Of a stretch of DNA of 15,880 nt, positions 1 through 7,310 are shown one piece after another. The stretch is from NCBI GenBank assembly GCA_028275245.1, contig JAPWVA010000006.1, forward strand, positions 1 to 15,880, given 5' to 3'. The notes below the pieces were generated by a model. That model made no database searches. It saw only the letters and a list, made by a program, of their open reading frames with translations, and was not told the DNA's origin. This DNA comes from Actinomycetota bacterium. Its GTDB lineage: Bacteria; Actinomycetota; Geothermincolia; Geothermincolales; RBG-13-55-18. The first letter of the stretch is position 1. Each line of letters opens with the position of its first letter. A program made the translations under genes and the position numbers.

Positions 1-98
1 GTAAGGCGGACGCTGGGAGCGCCCGCGGGGAGCTGGTGGAAAGGGCTTCGCGGGACCTCAACTTCCGGGCGAAACCGGGCTGGCGAAAAGGGGGGAGG

Positions 99-557
99 AT
101 GAAGGAGAAGATCCTCATCGTGGACGATGACGAGACCATGGTGAACCTCCTGGCCACCATCCTTGAGATAGAGGGTTTCACGGCTTGGAAGGCGCTGGAC
201 GGGCAGTCCGCCCTGGATTTAATGTCCCGGGAATTGCCGGACCTGGTGCTTTTGGACATCATGATGCCTGGCATCGACGGTTTCGAGGTCCTGGCCAGGC
301 TGAGGAGCGATCCCCGGACCGAGGAGCTTCCCGTCATCATGCTCACCGCCAGGTCCGACGATCGGGACATCTTCGAGGGTTGGAAGAAGGGGGCCGACGA
401 GTATGTCACCAAGCCCTTTGACCCCAGGAAGCTCATGGAGGTCATCCGGGGCGTGCTGAGGTCCAGCCACGAAGAACGTCTGGAGAGGAGGGCCAGGAAG
501 GTGGAATCGTTGCTGGAGATCCTGGCCCAGTTGGAGGAGAGAGCAGGTGAAGAGTGA
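99..557 (+). CDS. Stand-alone response regulator (REC domain with C-terminal helical tail)
   Basis: This is a cytoplasmic phosphoreceiver protein of a two-component system. The receiver domain fills residues 4-122. The acidic cluster is D9-D11, the phospho-acceptor is D53 in LLDIMMPG, the switch threonine is T83 in MLTAR, and the conserved lysine is K105 in TKPF. After the domain there is only a charged helical tail of about 30 residues (EERLERRARKVESLLE), likely a short coiled coil, and no DNA-binding domain. It may therefore act through protein contacts or serve as a phosphorelay intermediate. I chose the ATG at 99 because the first beta strand begins four codons later. The GGAGG there abuts the ATG, which is too close, and the frame stays open to the window edge. 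A GTG at 36, or an N-terminal fusion, is therefore possible. No histidine kinase is in view. It overlaps the next gene by 11 bases, so the two are probably co-transcribed. Confidence 0.88.
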   Translation: MKEKILIVDDDETMVNLLATILEIEGFTAWKALDGQSALDLMSRELPDLVLLDIMMPGIDGFEVLARLRSDPRTEELPVIMLTARSDDRDIFEGWKKGADEYVTKPFDPRKLMEVIRGVLRSSHEERLERRARKVESLLEILAQLEERAGEE

Positions 558-978
558 AGGGAGCGGCGAGGGCGGCGTGATGGTGTGTCCCCGATGTGGG
601 AAGGTCTTGAGGGACGATTACGCCTTCTGCACCCACTGCGGCTGGGACATGCGGAGCGGGGCGGTACAGGGGGGCTTTCCCCCTCCCCCCGGTTATCCTT
701 ACCCCACCTACTCGGTGCCTCCCCGCAGAGTGGAGCCCATGGCCATGGCCTCTTTCATCTGCGGGTTGGTGAGCTTCTTCCTGGTGCCCTTCCTCCCGGC
801 GGTGGCGGCCCTGGTCTTGGGGATCCTGGGGAGGAGCCGCATCAGGGAGAACCCCCAGTTATACGAGGGAGATGCCTACGCCGTGGTGGGGATAATCCTG
901 GGCGCGGTGAACATCTTCCTCACCGTGGTTTTGGTGCTGGTGGTGGTAGTGTCGGTCCTCTCCCACCCCGGCGTTTGA
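547..978 (+). CDS. Zinc-ribbon protein with two membrane segments (DUF4190-like)
   Basis: The protein begins with a zinc-ribbon of two CxxC knuckles, C14/C17 and C28/C31. A Gly/Pro/Tyr-rich linker follows (residues about 36-60), then two hydrophobic segments, about 66-95 and 112-140. The first reads AMASFICGLVSFFLVPFLP, and a short basic loop (GRSRIREN) lies between the two. This zinc_ribbon plus DUF4190-type layout is common in Gram-positive membrane proteins of unknown role; the family name is from memory, not a search. The GTG start at 547 has GGAGGA eight bases upstream and overlaps the end of the response regulator. An ATG at 580 in the same frame would still keep the zinc ribbon. The overlap suggests translation together with the regulator. 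Function is unknown; a membrane sensor or scaffold is only a guess. Confidence 0.75.
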   Translation: MKSEGSGEGGVMVCPRCGKVLRDDYAFCTHCGWDMRSGAVQGGFPPPPGYPYPTYSVPPRRVEPMAMASFICGLVSFFLVPFLPAVAALVLGILGRSRIRENPQLYEGDAYAVVGIILGAVNIFLTVVLVLVVVVSVLSHPGV

Positions 979-1056
979 CGCGTTGGCTAGGGACCGGGGC
1001 AGTGGCTTCCTTCTTGGGAAAAGCGATGTTTCTCCACGCCCGGTAAAAGCGCCATC

Positions 1057-1079
1057 CCGGGCTCCCCCTGGTAGCCCGG
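1057..1079. other. Perfect hairpin CCGGGCT/AGCCCGG
   Basis: Seven-base perfect arms (1057-1063 and 1073-1079) are separated by nine bases, about 80 bases after the stop of the zinc-ribbon gene. No T-run follows, so it is at most a weak or factor-assisted terminator, or a site that stabilises the 3' end of the message. Confidence 0.3.
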
Positions 1080-1194
1080 CTGGCGGTCGGCTCGGCGGTA
1101 GATCTCCCCGAAGGTGAGCGGAGAACCCAGTCCCATAAGAAGGGCACAAGGGGTCATTGTGGAGTTCCCGGATCCCATACCGGCAATGCTGCTT

Positions 1195-1264
1195 TACGGC
1201 CTCTGTGCCCCAGGGGGACATTATGAGGTCGTACGGCCTCTGTGCCCCAAGGGGAGATTATGAG
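1195..1264. repeat. Two-copy 33-base direct repeat, 37-base period
   Basis: Copies lie at 1195-1227 and 1232-1264; both begin TACGGCCTCTGTGCCCCA and end TTATGAG. They differ at only a few central positions. Each copy contains a small GC dyad, for example TGTGCCCCAGGGGGACA at 1204-1220. The 37-base spacing is about 3.5 helical turns. It could be a pair of regulator sites or a decayed tandem duplication; the sequence alone does not decide. Only two copies exist, so it is not a CRISPR array. Confidence 0.75.
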
Positions 1265-1770
1265 ATCCCCGGAAGTCCCCTCGCTGGCTCTCCCTCCTCA
1301 CCCCCCGAGCGGACGCGTGAAGGGATTCCTCCTCCCGCTTTCCCCTTCCCTTCTCCGGTAGGGCTTAGATCAAGACCGTCCGGGCCCGCGTCCCTTCCCA
1401 GGCTCCCTGCCCTGGGAACTGGTAAGTCGACTCCCGAGGGCCTGCAGGGGACGTCCGCTGCCCCCGGTATTAGATAACGACTGCCGGGCCGCTCCAAGAG
1501 GGGTAAGCGCCCTGGTCCGGAGAGCCACAGCGGATAGGTTTCCCCCGGCCATCCAGGATCACACAATACCGTGGTGACCGTGGTTCCCACCGTCGACGCT
1601 TTCCGCCGGGCGGAATTCCCCGAGCCCTATGGGAGCCCGTATCTTCAGGGGTATCAACCACACTGCTCCGGGGCCGGGTCGGGGAGAAGGAGCGGGGGCC
1701 CTCCGCAAATTCCACCTTACCGGGATCCCGGACCGGCTCGTCTCGCCCCCAGCGCCGCTTATACGGAGGG

Positions 1771-1802
1771 TTGCTCCACCCAGCGAGTATCGCGGGTATA
1801 AT
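1771..1802 (+). promoter_or_regulatory. Candidate promoter for the downstream PP-loop gene
   Basis: A perfect TATAAT (1797-1802) lies 155 bases before the start of the PP-loop gene in otherwise GC-rich DNA. The nearest -35-like hexamer, TTGCTC at 1771-1776, is 20 bases away, longer than the preferred 16-18. Support is therefore mainly the -10 box. Confidence 0.28.
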
Positions 1803-1957
1803 AGTTGGCATCGCCTGGTGGGACCGATAGGCGGCGGAGGGGAAGAAGGCGGAACCCTTACCCATCCCTTGATGATGGCCTGGATATTGGCCTGTACCTT
1901 AACGACTCTATTGGTGTACCCTGTTGGGATGGTTAGGCGGGGCTGGTGGAGGTATAG

Positions 1958-3010
1958 TTGCCTCGGCGAGAAAGGGAGGGAGAAGGCAAGATCGACTCCC
2001 CCAGGGGTTTCAGGCCCCGGGCACTGGTGCTGCTTTCCGGGGGCCTGGATTCGGTCCTAGCTGCCGAGCTCCTGCGCCGCCTGGGCGTGGAGGTGGTGGG
2101 CATCACCTTCACCACCCCGTTCTTCGGCAGCCAGGGAGGGAGGAAGGCGGCGGCCCAGCTGGGCATCCCCCTGGAGGTGGTGGATATCACTGACCCCCAC
2201 CTGGAGGTGGTGAAAAACCCTCGTTTCGGCTATGGGAAGAACCTCAACCCCTGTATCGACTGCCACGTGCTCATGGTAAGGGTGGCCCTGGAGAGGATGG
2301 AGCAGCTGGGGGCGCACTTCGTGGCCACGGGTGAGGTGCTGGGGGAAAGGCCCAAGTCCCAGAACCGCCAGGCCCTGGACTTGGTGGCCCGTTTCTCGGG
2401 GGCCGGTGACCTCCTCCTGCGTCCCCTCTCGGCGAAACTGCTCCCCCCCACCCGTCCCGAGATCCAGGGCTGGGTGGACCGGGAGGGATTGCTGGACATA
2501 AGGGGGCGGTCCAGGAAGCGGCAGATGCGGCTAGCGGAGGAATGGGGGATAGGGGAGTATCAGACCCCCGCCGGGGGTTGCTTGCTCACCGATCCGGGGT
2601 TTTCACGGCGCTTGAGGGCGCTCATGGAAGCCACAAGAGACTTCGATGCAGGGGACGTGGAGCTGGTGAAGGTGGGGAGACAGTTCTGGATCCGGGGCAA
2701 CCTCCTGGTCCTTGGCAGGAGGCACGCAGAGAACGAACGTCTCTGGGAGCTACGTCGGCCCGGGGACCGCGTTTTCAAGGAGAAGCATAGGCCCGGGCCC
2801 ACCGCGCTGTGGAGGCCCTACGTTCCCGGGGCCGAGCTCACCGAGGAGGACCTGCGGGAGATAGCCCGCTGGCTTGGTCTCTACGGTAAGGGAAAGAAGC
2901 CCCTGCCGGTGGAGGAGATAGTGGAGGTGGGGTTCACCGAGGAGGACGTGCCCAAGGATGAGGCTGCGAGGCGTGAGACGCAGGCCGGGCAAAAGGGGGA
3001 CCTGGCCTAG
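1958..3010 (+). CDS. PP-loop ATP pyrophosphatase, MnmA/ThiI-like tRNA sulfuration family protein
   Basis: The N-terminal domain has the PP-loop SGGLDS at residues 27-32, which in this superfamily binds ATP to adenylate a tRNA base. NPCIDCH follows with C99 and C102, then TGEVLGERPKSQNR (123-136) and PAGGCLLTDPGFSRRL with C207. C99 and C207 match the positions of the two catalytic cysteines of MnmA, which inserts sulfur at U34 of tRNA. Together with C102, three cysteines could hold an iron-sulfur cluster, as in some tRNA thiolases; that is inference. The part after about residue 230 (VGRQFWIRGNLLVLGRRHAE) looks like the NFACT-R/DUF814 module often fused to this family, not the MnmA barrel. The start is TTG at 1958 with GGAGG five bases upstream. 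The exact tRNA target is unknown, and a non-tRNA sulfur-transfer role is possible. Confidence 0.72.
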   Translation: MPRREREGEGKIDSPRGFRPRALVLLSGGLDSVLAAELLRRLGVEVVGITFTTPFFGSQGGRKAAAQLGIPLEVVDITDPHLEVVKNPRFGYGKNLNPCIDCHVLMVRVALERMEQLGAHFVATGEVLGERPKSQNRQALDLVARFSGAGDLLLRPLSAKLLPPTRPEIQGWVDREGLLDIRGRSRKRQMRLAEEWGIGEYQTPAGGCLLTDPGFSRRLRALMEATRDFDAGDVELVKVGRQFWIRGNLLVLGRRHAENERLWELRRPGDRVFKEKHRPGPTALWRPYVPGAELTEEDLREIARWLGLYGKGKKPLPVEEIVEVGFTEEDVPKDEAARRETQAGQKGDLA

Positions 3011-3027
3011 TGAGGGGCGCGGTGGAT

Positions 3028-3096
3028 CCCCGCAGAAGATGACCGTAAAGGGGTTTTTCTTTGCCTGTTCTTTCCCGAGGCAGTCCTTGCCGGGAA
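3028..3096 (+). terminator. Possible terminator region after the PP-loop gene
   Basis: CCCC (3028-3031) can pair with GGGG (3050-3053), which is followed directly by TTTTTCTTT. The stem is short and the loop long, so this is weak. Just downstream, 3072-3096 forms a better hairpin: TTCCC and GGCA pair with TGCC and GGGAA around a two-base bulge. It has no T-run behind it. Confidence 0.28.
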
Positions 3097-3174
3097 GGGA
3101 AACCCATTTCATCGGGCCTGGGAAAGGATTTCAATAAATAGATCACAAGATTTCCCAACCGCCCCTCTCAATCG

Positions 3175-3224
3175 CCTTGCGAGGGCAGGACAATACCCTC
3201 ACTTCCTTGCGAGGGCAGGGCAAT
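3175..3224. repeat. Two-copy 20-base repeat, 30-base period
   Basis: CCTTGCGAGGGCAGGACAAT at 3175-3194 recurs at 3205-3224 with one change (A to G). The TTGCGAGG...GCAAT style resembles dispersed intergenic repeats I recall from other bacterial genomes, but I cannot check copies elsewhere. Confidence 0.7.
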
Positions 3225-3297
3225 GCATTTCGCCGTATCCTCCGGGTCTCGTGGGTAGCGTTGCGGTTCCTGGACCCTGTTCCAGAAGGGCGTGAGG

Positions 3298-3359
3298 GTA
3301 TCCGGCTCGAAGAAGGTGTATCCGGCTCGAAAAGGATGAGGCGGCGGATAAGGCGGCGG
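3298..3359. repeat. Two adjacent short tandem repeats
   Basis: GTATCCGGCTCGAA occurs at 3298-3311 and 3318-3331 (20-base period). Directly after it, AGGCGGCGG occurs at 3339-3347 and 3351-3359 (12-base period). These look like small tandem duplications. Confidence 0.65.
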
Positions 3360-3716
3360 CAGAGGAAAAAGGGTTTTCCAACTTCACCCGCGGGGATTCT
3401 CAAACCCCGTAATCATTGGCAGGCTGTGGGTTTGATCAGCGGCCTAGACTTCGTACCCGCCGTGGTCTCCTTTCCCTATGCGGGTGGGATCGACGCTTCC
3501 TCCGCCGGACGTCACGCTGGACCGGATGACGCAGATGGCGGATCGCCGCTGCCTTATCCTGCACCGGCGCCCGGGGCGGCTTCGGTGGCCGGGAAGGGGT
3601 GGACGGTGAGGGCCTCGCGTTCTCACCCGGAGAGGGTCAGGACCCCAGCTTGTACGCGCCCCGGGTGAACGGTTCCTCTTCCCGGCTCCTTCATGTCACC
3701 ATGGGAAGGTATGATC

Positions 3717-3744
3717 TTGAAATATGTTGATTAAGTTATATAAC
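3717..3744 (+). promoter_or_regulatory. Candidate sigma-70-type promoter for leuS
   Basis: TTGAAA (3717-3722) and TATAAC (3739-3744) are separated by 16 bases, inside the only strongly AT-rich stretch of this gap. Transcription from here would give leuS an untranslated leader of about 530 bases, containing the palindromic repeats at 3767-4007. Confidence 0.42.
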
Positions 3745-3766
3745 ATGTTTATGTTGTAGTGGTGAG

Positions 3767-3779
3767 CTTGGCCAAGACC
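3767..3779. promoter_or_regulatory. CTTGGCCAAG palindrome, inverted relative to later copies
   Basis: CTTGGCCAAGACC sits about 25 bases after the candidate -10 box. It is the exact reverse complement of GGTCTTGGCCAAG at 3923-3935 and 3995-4007. The core CTTGGCCAAG is itself a perfect 10-base palindrome, so the site could be a protein operator, or could pair with either later copy in RNA. Confidence 0.4.
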
Positions 3780-3905
3780 AGGGAGGGTCCGTGGATGGTG
3801 ACAGGGGCGGTGCGGGGCCGGGGCTTTTCGGGCGAAGGTGTCCAGGCACTGGTGGAGGACGGGGAGAGAGGGGCTTCCGGGATAATGAGGGCCTTGGCCG
3901 GCGGG

Positions 3906-4007
3906 GAAGAGGCCCGTATACGGGTCTTGGCCAAGTTAGTAATACTGCTCGGATGTCATTTGGGTCGGGGTTGGCGGGAAGAGGCCCGTACACGGGTCTT
4001 GGCCAAG
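3906..4007. repeat. Two-copy 30-base repeat carrying two palindromes, 72-base period
   Basis: Copies at 3906-3935 and 3978-4007 differ at one base. Each runs GAAGAGGCCCGTA, then ACGGG, then TCTTGGCCAAG. The first copy holds a perfect 12-base palindrome CCCGTATACGGG followed by CTTGGCCAAG. In the second copy the first palindrome is broken by one change (CCCGTACACGGG). This looks like a duplicated composite regulatory site or RNA hairpin pair in the leuS leader. Confidence 0.7.
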
Positions 4008-4131
4008 GGTTTTTGGGGCAGGTCATCAGGCCGGTACCGGAGGGGCGGGATGCTGCCGATGGGAGCCCCCTCAGCCCGGGGTTTCCCTTGTATCCATGCA
4101 CCCTATCCATTAACTTTAAGCAAGAAACGGG

Positions 4132-4164
4132 AAGGGTACCCGGCACAATCAAAAGGGTACCCGG
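4132..4164. repeat. AAGGGTACCCGG repeated twice, 21-base period
   Basis: AAGGGTACCCGG occurs at 4132-4143 and 4153-4164; the inner GGGTACCC is palindromic. The pair lies about 120 bases before the leuS start. Two helical turns separate the copies, which is compatible with paired protein sites but is not proof. Confidence 0.6.
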
Positions 4165-4284
4165 TAAGCGGCCAGGTGGCTGGAAGCGTGCGGTCGATCT
4201 CAATCCGGTGATCGGTTCCGGGCCCGTTAAGAAAAGTGGATCAGGAGCGGTTCTGGGAATTGGCAGGAACGGAAAGGATAGCCC

Positions 4285-6759
4285 ATGGATGAGAGATACG
4301 ACCCCTCACGGATCGAGGAGAAGTGGCGCCGACGCTGGGAGGAGACGGATATCTACCGGACCCCTGATGGTGAGGGGGAGAAGAAGTACATCCTGGTGAT
4401 GTTCCCCTATCCATCGGGTCCTGCCCACATGGGGCATGTGGCCAATTACAACCTGGGAGACGTCCTGGCCCGCTATTACCGCCGCAGGGGCTACAACGTC
4501 CTCCATCCCATGGGCTGGGACGCCTTCGGTTTGCCGGCGGAGAACGCCGCCATAAAGTCGGGGGTGCATCCGGCTCGCTACACCTACACCAACATCGGCC
4601 TGCTCAAGGAGGGCCTCCAGAGGCTGGGATATTCCTATGACTGGAGCCGGGAGATCTCCACCTGCTCCCCGGAATACTACCGCTGGACCCAGTGGTTCTT
4701 CCTGAAGTTCTACGAACGGGGTCTGGCCTACAAGGCCTTGGCCAGGGCCAACTGGTGTCCCTCCTGCCGCACAGTGCTGGCCAACGAGCAGGTGGTGGAG
4801 GGGCGGTGCGAGCGCTGCGATACCGTGGTGGAGAAGAAGCTCCTCAACCAGTGGTTCTTGCGGATCACCGAGTACGCGGAAAGGTTGCTGGAGGATATGA
4901 AGCTCCTCTCGGGATGGCCGGAAAGCGTCCTGGTGATGCAGCGTAATTGGATCGGCCGTTCCGAGGGTTGTGAGGTGGTCTTCCGCATCAAGGAGACCGG
5001 GCACGAGGTACCCATCTTCACCACCCGCCCGGACACCCTGTGGGGCGTGACCTTCTTCCTGTTGGCGCCCGAGCACCCGCTGGTGGACGAGCTGACCGAG
5101 GGAACACCTTACCGCAAAGAAGTGGAAGCCTTCCGTCAGAGGCTTCGGGGCGTTTCCGACATAGAGAGGACCTCCCTGGAGGTGGAAAAGGACGGGGTTT
5201 TCCTGGGGGTACATGCCGTGAACCCGGTGAACGGGGAGGAGGTGCCGGTTTGGACCGCCAATTTCGTGCTCATGGAATACGGCACGGGCGCCGTGATGGC
5301 GGTGCCCGCCCACGACCAGAGGGATTTCGAGTTCGCCCGCAAGTTCGGCCTCCCCATCCGGGTGGTAGTCCAGCCGCCCGACCGCGACCTGAATCCTGAG
5401 GCCATGGAGGCCGCATACGTCGACCCGGGGATCATGGTGAACTCAGGACCCTTCGAGGGCCTGGACAGCGAGGTGGGAAGGACCAAGGAAATCCCCGATT
5501 ACCTGGAGAGGATGGGCTTCGGTAAAAGGGCCGTGAATTACCGCTTGAGGGACTGGTTGATATCAAGGCAGAGGTACTGGGGTGTTCCCATCCCCATCAT
5601 TTACTGCGATCGGTGTGGCATGGTGCCGGTGCCCGAGGAGGATCTCCCGGTGCTTCTCCCCGAGGACGTGGAGTTCGTGTTCGAGGGACCCTCTCCCCTG
5701 GAGCGCTCCGAGGAGTTCCGGAAGACTACCTGTCCTCGCTGCGGGGGTCCGGCGGAACGGGAGACGGATACCATGGACACCTTCGTGGACTCGTCCTGGT
5801 ATTTCTTGCGCTATGCCAGCCCCCGGGAAGACAGGGCCCCCTTTGACAAGGAGAAGGTGAGCTATTGGCTTCCGGTGGACCAGTACATAGGCGGTATAGA
5901 GCACGCCATACTCCACCTGCTCTACTCACGCTTCTTCACGAAGGTCCTGATGGATATGGGCCTAGTGGATTTCCCGGAGCCCTTCACCAACCTCCTTTGC
6001 CAGGGGATGGTGGTGATGGGCGGGGCCAAGATGAGCAAGTCCAAGGGGAACATCATCACCCCGGAGCAGTTCATAGACACCTACGGGGCGGACACATTGA
6101 GGCTCTTCATCCTCTTCCTCGGCCCGCCCGAGGCGGACAAGGAGTGGAATGACGCGGGAATCGAAGGGGCCCACCGCTTCCTTCACCGAGTTTGGAGGTT
6201 GGTGCATCGGTACCTGGAGGTCTTGACCCTCAAGACCCAGCCGGTGCCCGAGGAGTCCCGGGTGCTCAAGGAATTGAGCCATCTCACCCATAAGACCATA
6301 AAGAAGGTAACCGAGGACATCGAACGTTTTGCCTTCAACACGGCCATCGCAGCCATCATGGAGTTCACCAACGGCCTTCACAGGATCATGGAGGCCTCGC
6401 CCGACGCCTTCAACACCTACGAAGGACACGGGGCCATAAAGGCACTGGTGCTCCTGCTGGCTCCCTTCGCGCCCTTCATCGCCGAAGAGCTCTGGGAGGA
6501 GTTGGGAGGAGAGTTCAGCGTGCACCAGCAGCCTTGGCCGGAATACGACCCGGAGTTGGCCAGGTCCGAGAGGATCACCATGGTGGCCCAGGTGAACGGC
6601 AAGGTCCGGGACCGCATAGAGGTGGATGCCAACATCTCCGAGGAGGAGATGAAGGAGGTGGCCCTCAGCTCCCCCAAGGTCCTGCGTTTCATTGAGGGCC
6701 GTGAGGTGAGGAAAGTGGTGGTGGTCCCGGGCAAGTTGGTGAACATAGTGGTGGGATGA
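4285..6759 (+). CDS. leuS: Leucyl-tRNA synthetase
   Basis: This cytoplasmic class I synthetase attaches leucine to tRNA-Leu and clears mischarged tRNA. Its 824 residues fit the bacterial family. The HIGH motif is HMGH at 48-51 and KMSKS is at 582-586. Four cysteines (C158, C161, C175, C178) form the first zinc knuckle; a second set (C441, C444, C483, C486) precedes the leucine-specific region. The editing domain has TTRPDT at 246-251 and GTGAVMAVPAHDQRDFEFAR. The C-terminal anticodon-binding part ends with the small domain VAQVNGKVRDRIEV. The ATG at 4285 has GGAAAGGA six bases upstream and leads straight into RYDPSRIEEKWRRRW, the usual beginning. A long repeat-rich leader precedes it without a visible T-box, and a hairpin follows the stop. 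Placement before comEA-comEC-holA is common in Gram-positive lineages. Confidence 0.98.
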   Translation: MDERYDPSRIEEKWRRRWEETDIYRTPDGEGEKKYILVMFPYPSGPAHMGHVANYNLGDVLARYYRRRGYNVLHPMGWDAFGLPAENAAIKSGVHPARYTYTNIGLLKEGLQRLGYSYDWSREISTCSPEYYRWTQWFFLKFYERGLAYKALARANWCPSCRTVLANEQVVEGRCERCDTVVEKKLLNQWFLRITEYAERLLEDMKLLSGWPESVLVMQRNWIGRSEGCEVVFRIKETGHEVPIFTTRPDTLWGVTFFLLAPEHPLVDELTEGTPYRKEVEAFRQRLRGVSDIERTSLEVEKDGVFLGVHAVNPVNGEEVPVWTANFVLMEYGTGAVMAVPAHDQRDFEFARKFGLPIRVVVQPPDRDLNPEAMEAAYVDPGIMVNSGPFEGLDSEVGRTKEIPDYLERMGFGKRAVNYRLRDWLISRQRYWGVPIPIIYCDRCGMVPVPEEDLPVLLPEDVEFVFEGPSPLERSEEFRKTTCPRCGGPAERETDTMDTFVDSSWYFLRYASPREDRAPFDKEKVSYWLPVDQYIGGIEHAILHLLYSRFFTKVLMDMGLVDFPEPFTNLLCQGMVVMGGAKMSKSKGNIITPEQFIDTYGADTLRLFILFLGPPEADKEWNDAGIEGAHRFLHRVWRLVHRYLEVLTLKTQPVPEESRVLKELSHLTHKTIKKVTEDIERFAFNTAIAAIMEFTNGLHRIMEASPDAFNTYEGHGAIKALVLLLAPFAPFIAEELWEELGGEFSVHQQPWPEYDPELARSERITMVAQVNGKVRDRIEVDANISEEEMKEVALSSPKVLRFIEGREVRKVVVVPGKLVNIVVG

Positions 6760-6819
6760 GTGGCCGGCCGGGGAAGGGGCGGGAGCCGGTCCCTAACCGG
6801 AAGCAGGCCCGGGCCACTC
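6758..6819 (+). terminator. Hairpin region directly after leuS
   Basis: GAGTGGCC at 6758-6765, overlapping the leuS stop, pairs perfectly with GGCCACTC at 6812-6819. Nested inside is CCGGT (6786-6790) with ACCGG (6796-6800). The structure is GC-rich and well placed to end the leuS message, but lacks a T-run, so intrinsic termination is uncertain. Confidence 0.4.
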
Positions 6820-6862
6820 GGCCTATGGCAGCTCGGATCACCCGATCCCTGTAGTTCTCTTT

Positions 6863-6895
6863 AGATCACCTCGAGATCATCTCGAGATCGCCCTC
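6863..6895. repeat. Three 11-base units (AGATCA/G ...)
   Basis: AGATCACCTCG, AGATCATCTCG and AGATCGCCCTC follow each other at 6863-6873, 6874-6884 and 6885-6895. The first two differ by one base and the third has decayed. The spacing is one helical turn. Confidence 0.6.
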
Positions 6896-7000
6896 CCGGA
6901 TCCGGTACCGGGCCCGGGAGCTGGAGCGGATTCGGGGCGATTGCCCGCAAGAGCCGAAGGGGCTCGATGCCGGTGGCAGGCCCCGGGAACCATGTGATTA

Positions 7001-7041
7001 ATGGGCAGCGTTTCCTCGAAGATGGGCAGCGTTTCCTCGAA
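7001..7041. repeat. Perfect 20-base tandem repeat, 21-base period
   Basis: ATGGGCAGCGTTTCCTCGAA occurs at 7001-7020 and again, identical, at 7022-7041, with one base between. Identity suggests a recent duplication or selection on both copies. Confidence 0.75.
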
Positions 7042-7230
7042 GCGTCCCGGTCCCACCTAGCCGGGGTTAATTCCAGCGTTATCCGAAACCATCCTGAAGT
7101 CAGCAAGCTACATTGCCGCAAGTTACACCGCGGTTCACCGACCCTTGGGGACCTGACTTTGTCGTTTCACCTCCATCCAGGGCCGGGTTGTTCCGCGCGA
7201 AGGGCAGGGCAGCGCTGGCGGGCGCCTAGA

Positions 7231-7310
7231 CGCTTCCCAGGGGAAGCGGGTGCGTCTTCCGGAAAGCGCAGGGCAAATTCCCCAAGGGACGGCTTCGGGA
7301 GGATTTGCCC
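7231..7310. other. Two inverted repeats upstream of comEA
   Basis: CGCTTCCC (7231-7238) and GGGAAGCG (7241-7248) form a tight perfect dyad. Downstream, GGGCAAAT (7271-7278) pairs with ATTTGCCC (7303-7310), with CCC/GGG available inside to extend the stem. They lie 84-163 bases before comEA. They could be an RNA structure in the leader or operator sites. Confidence 0.4.

Larger units (their letters stand above)
979..1957. other. Long intergenic region, 979 bases
   Basis: I see no convincing gene on either strand. Open frames here lack ribosome sites and their translations are low-complexity Pro/Gly/Arg text typical of non-coding GC-rich DNA. The region holds a hairpin near its start (1057-1079), a two-copy 33-base repeat (1195-1264) and a TATAAT box at 1797. 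It contains no T-box, no recognisable riboswitch and no tRNA. Confidence 0.6.
3011..4284. other. Long intergenic region and leuS leader, 1274 bases
   Basis: No gene could be supported. The frames open here lack ribosome sites and family-like sequence. The region holds several short duplicated motifs (3175-3224, 3298-3359, 3906-4007, 4132-4164), an AT-rich promoter-like stretch at 3717-3760 and repeated CTTGGCCAAG palindromes. I looked for a T-box leader before leuS (AGGGTGGNACCGCG core) and found none. Confidence 0.6.

Noticed and set aside
1195..1264. CRISPR array
   Set aside because: Only two repeat copies, separated by four bases, with no spacers and no cas genes nearby.
1470..2060. Open frames on both strands before the PP-loop gene
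   Set aside because: Pro/Arg/Gly-rich text without motifs or ribosome sites; the + strand one overlaps the true gene in another frame.
3745..4284. T-box riboswitch before leuS
   Set aside because: The antiterminator core AGGGTGGNACCGCG and a specifier-loop arrangement are not found.
3759..4399. Open frames of 150 and 202 codons in the leuS leader
   Set aside because: They run through the repeats, lack ribosome sites and start contexts, and one overlaps the leuS start; no recognisable domain.
4306..5313. 335-codon open frame antisense to leuS
   Set aside because: leuS is certain on the + strand here; the antisense product is a composition artefact.
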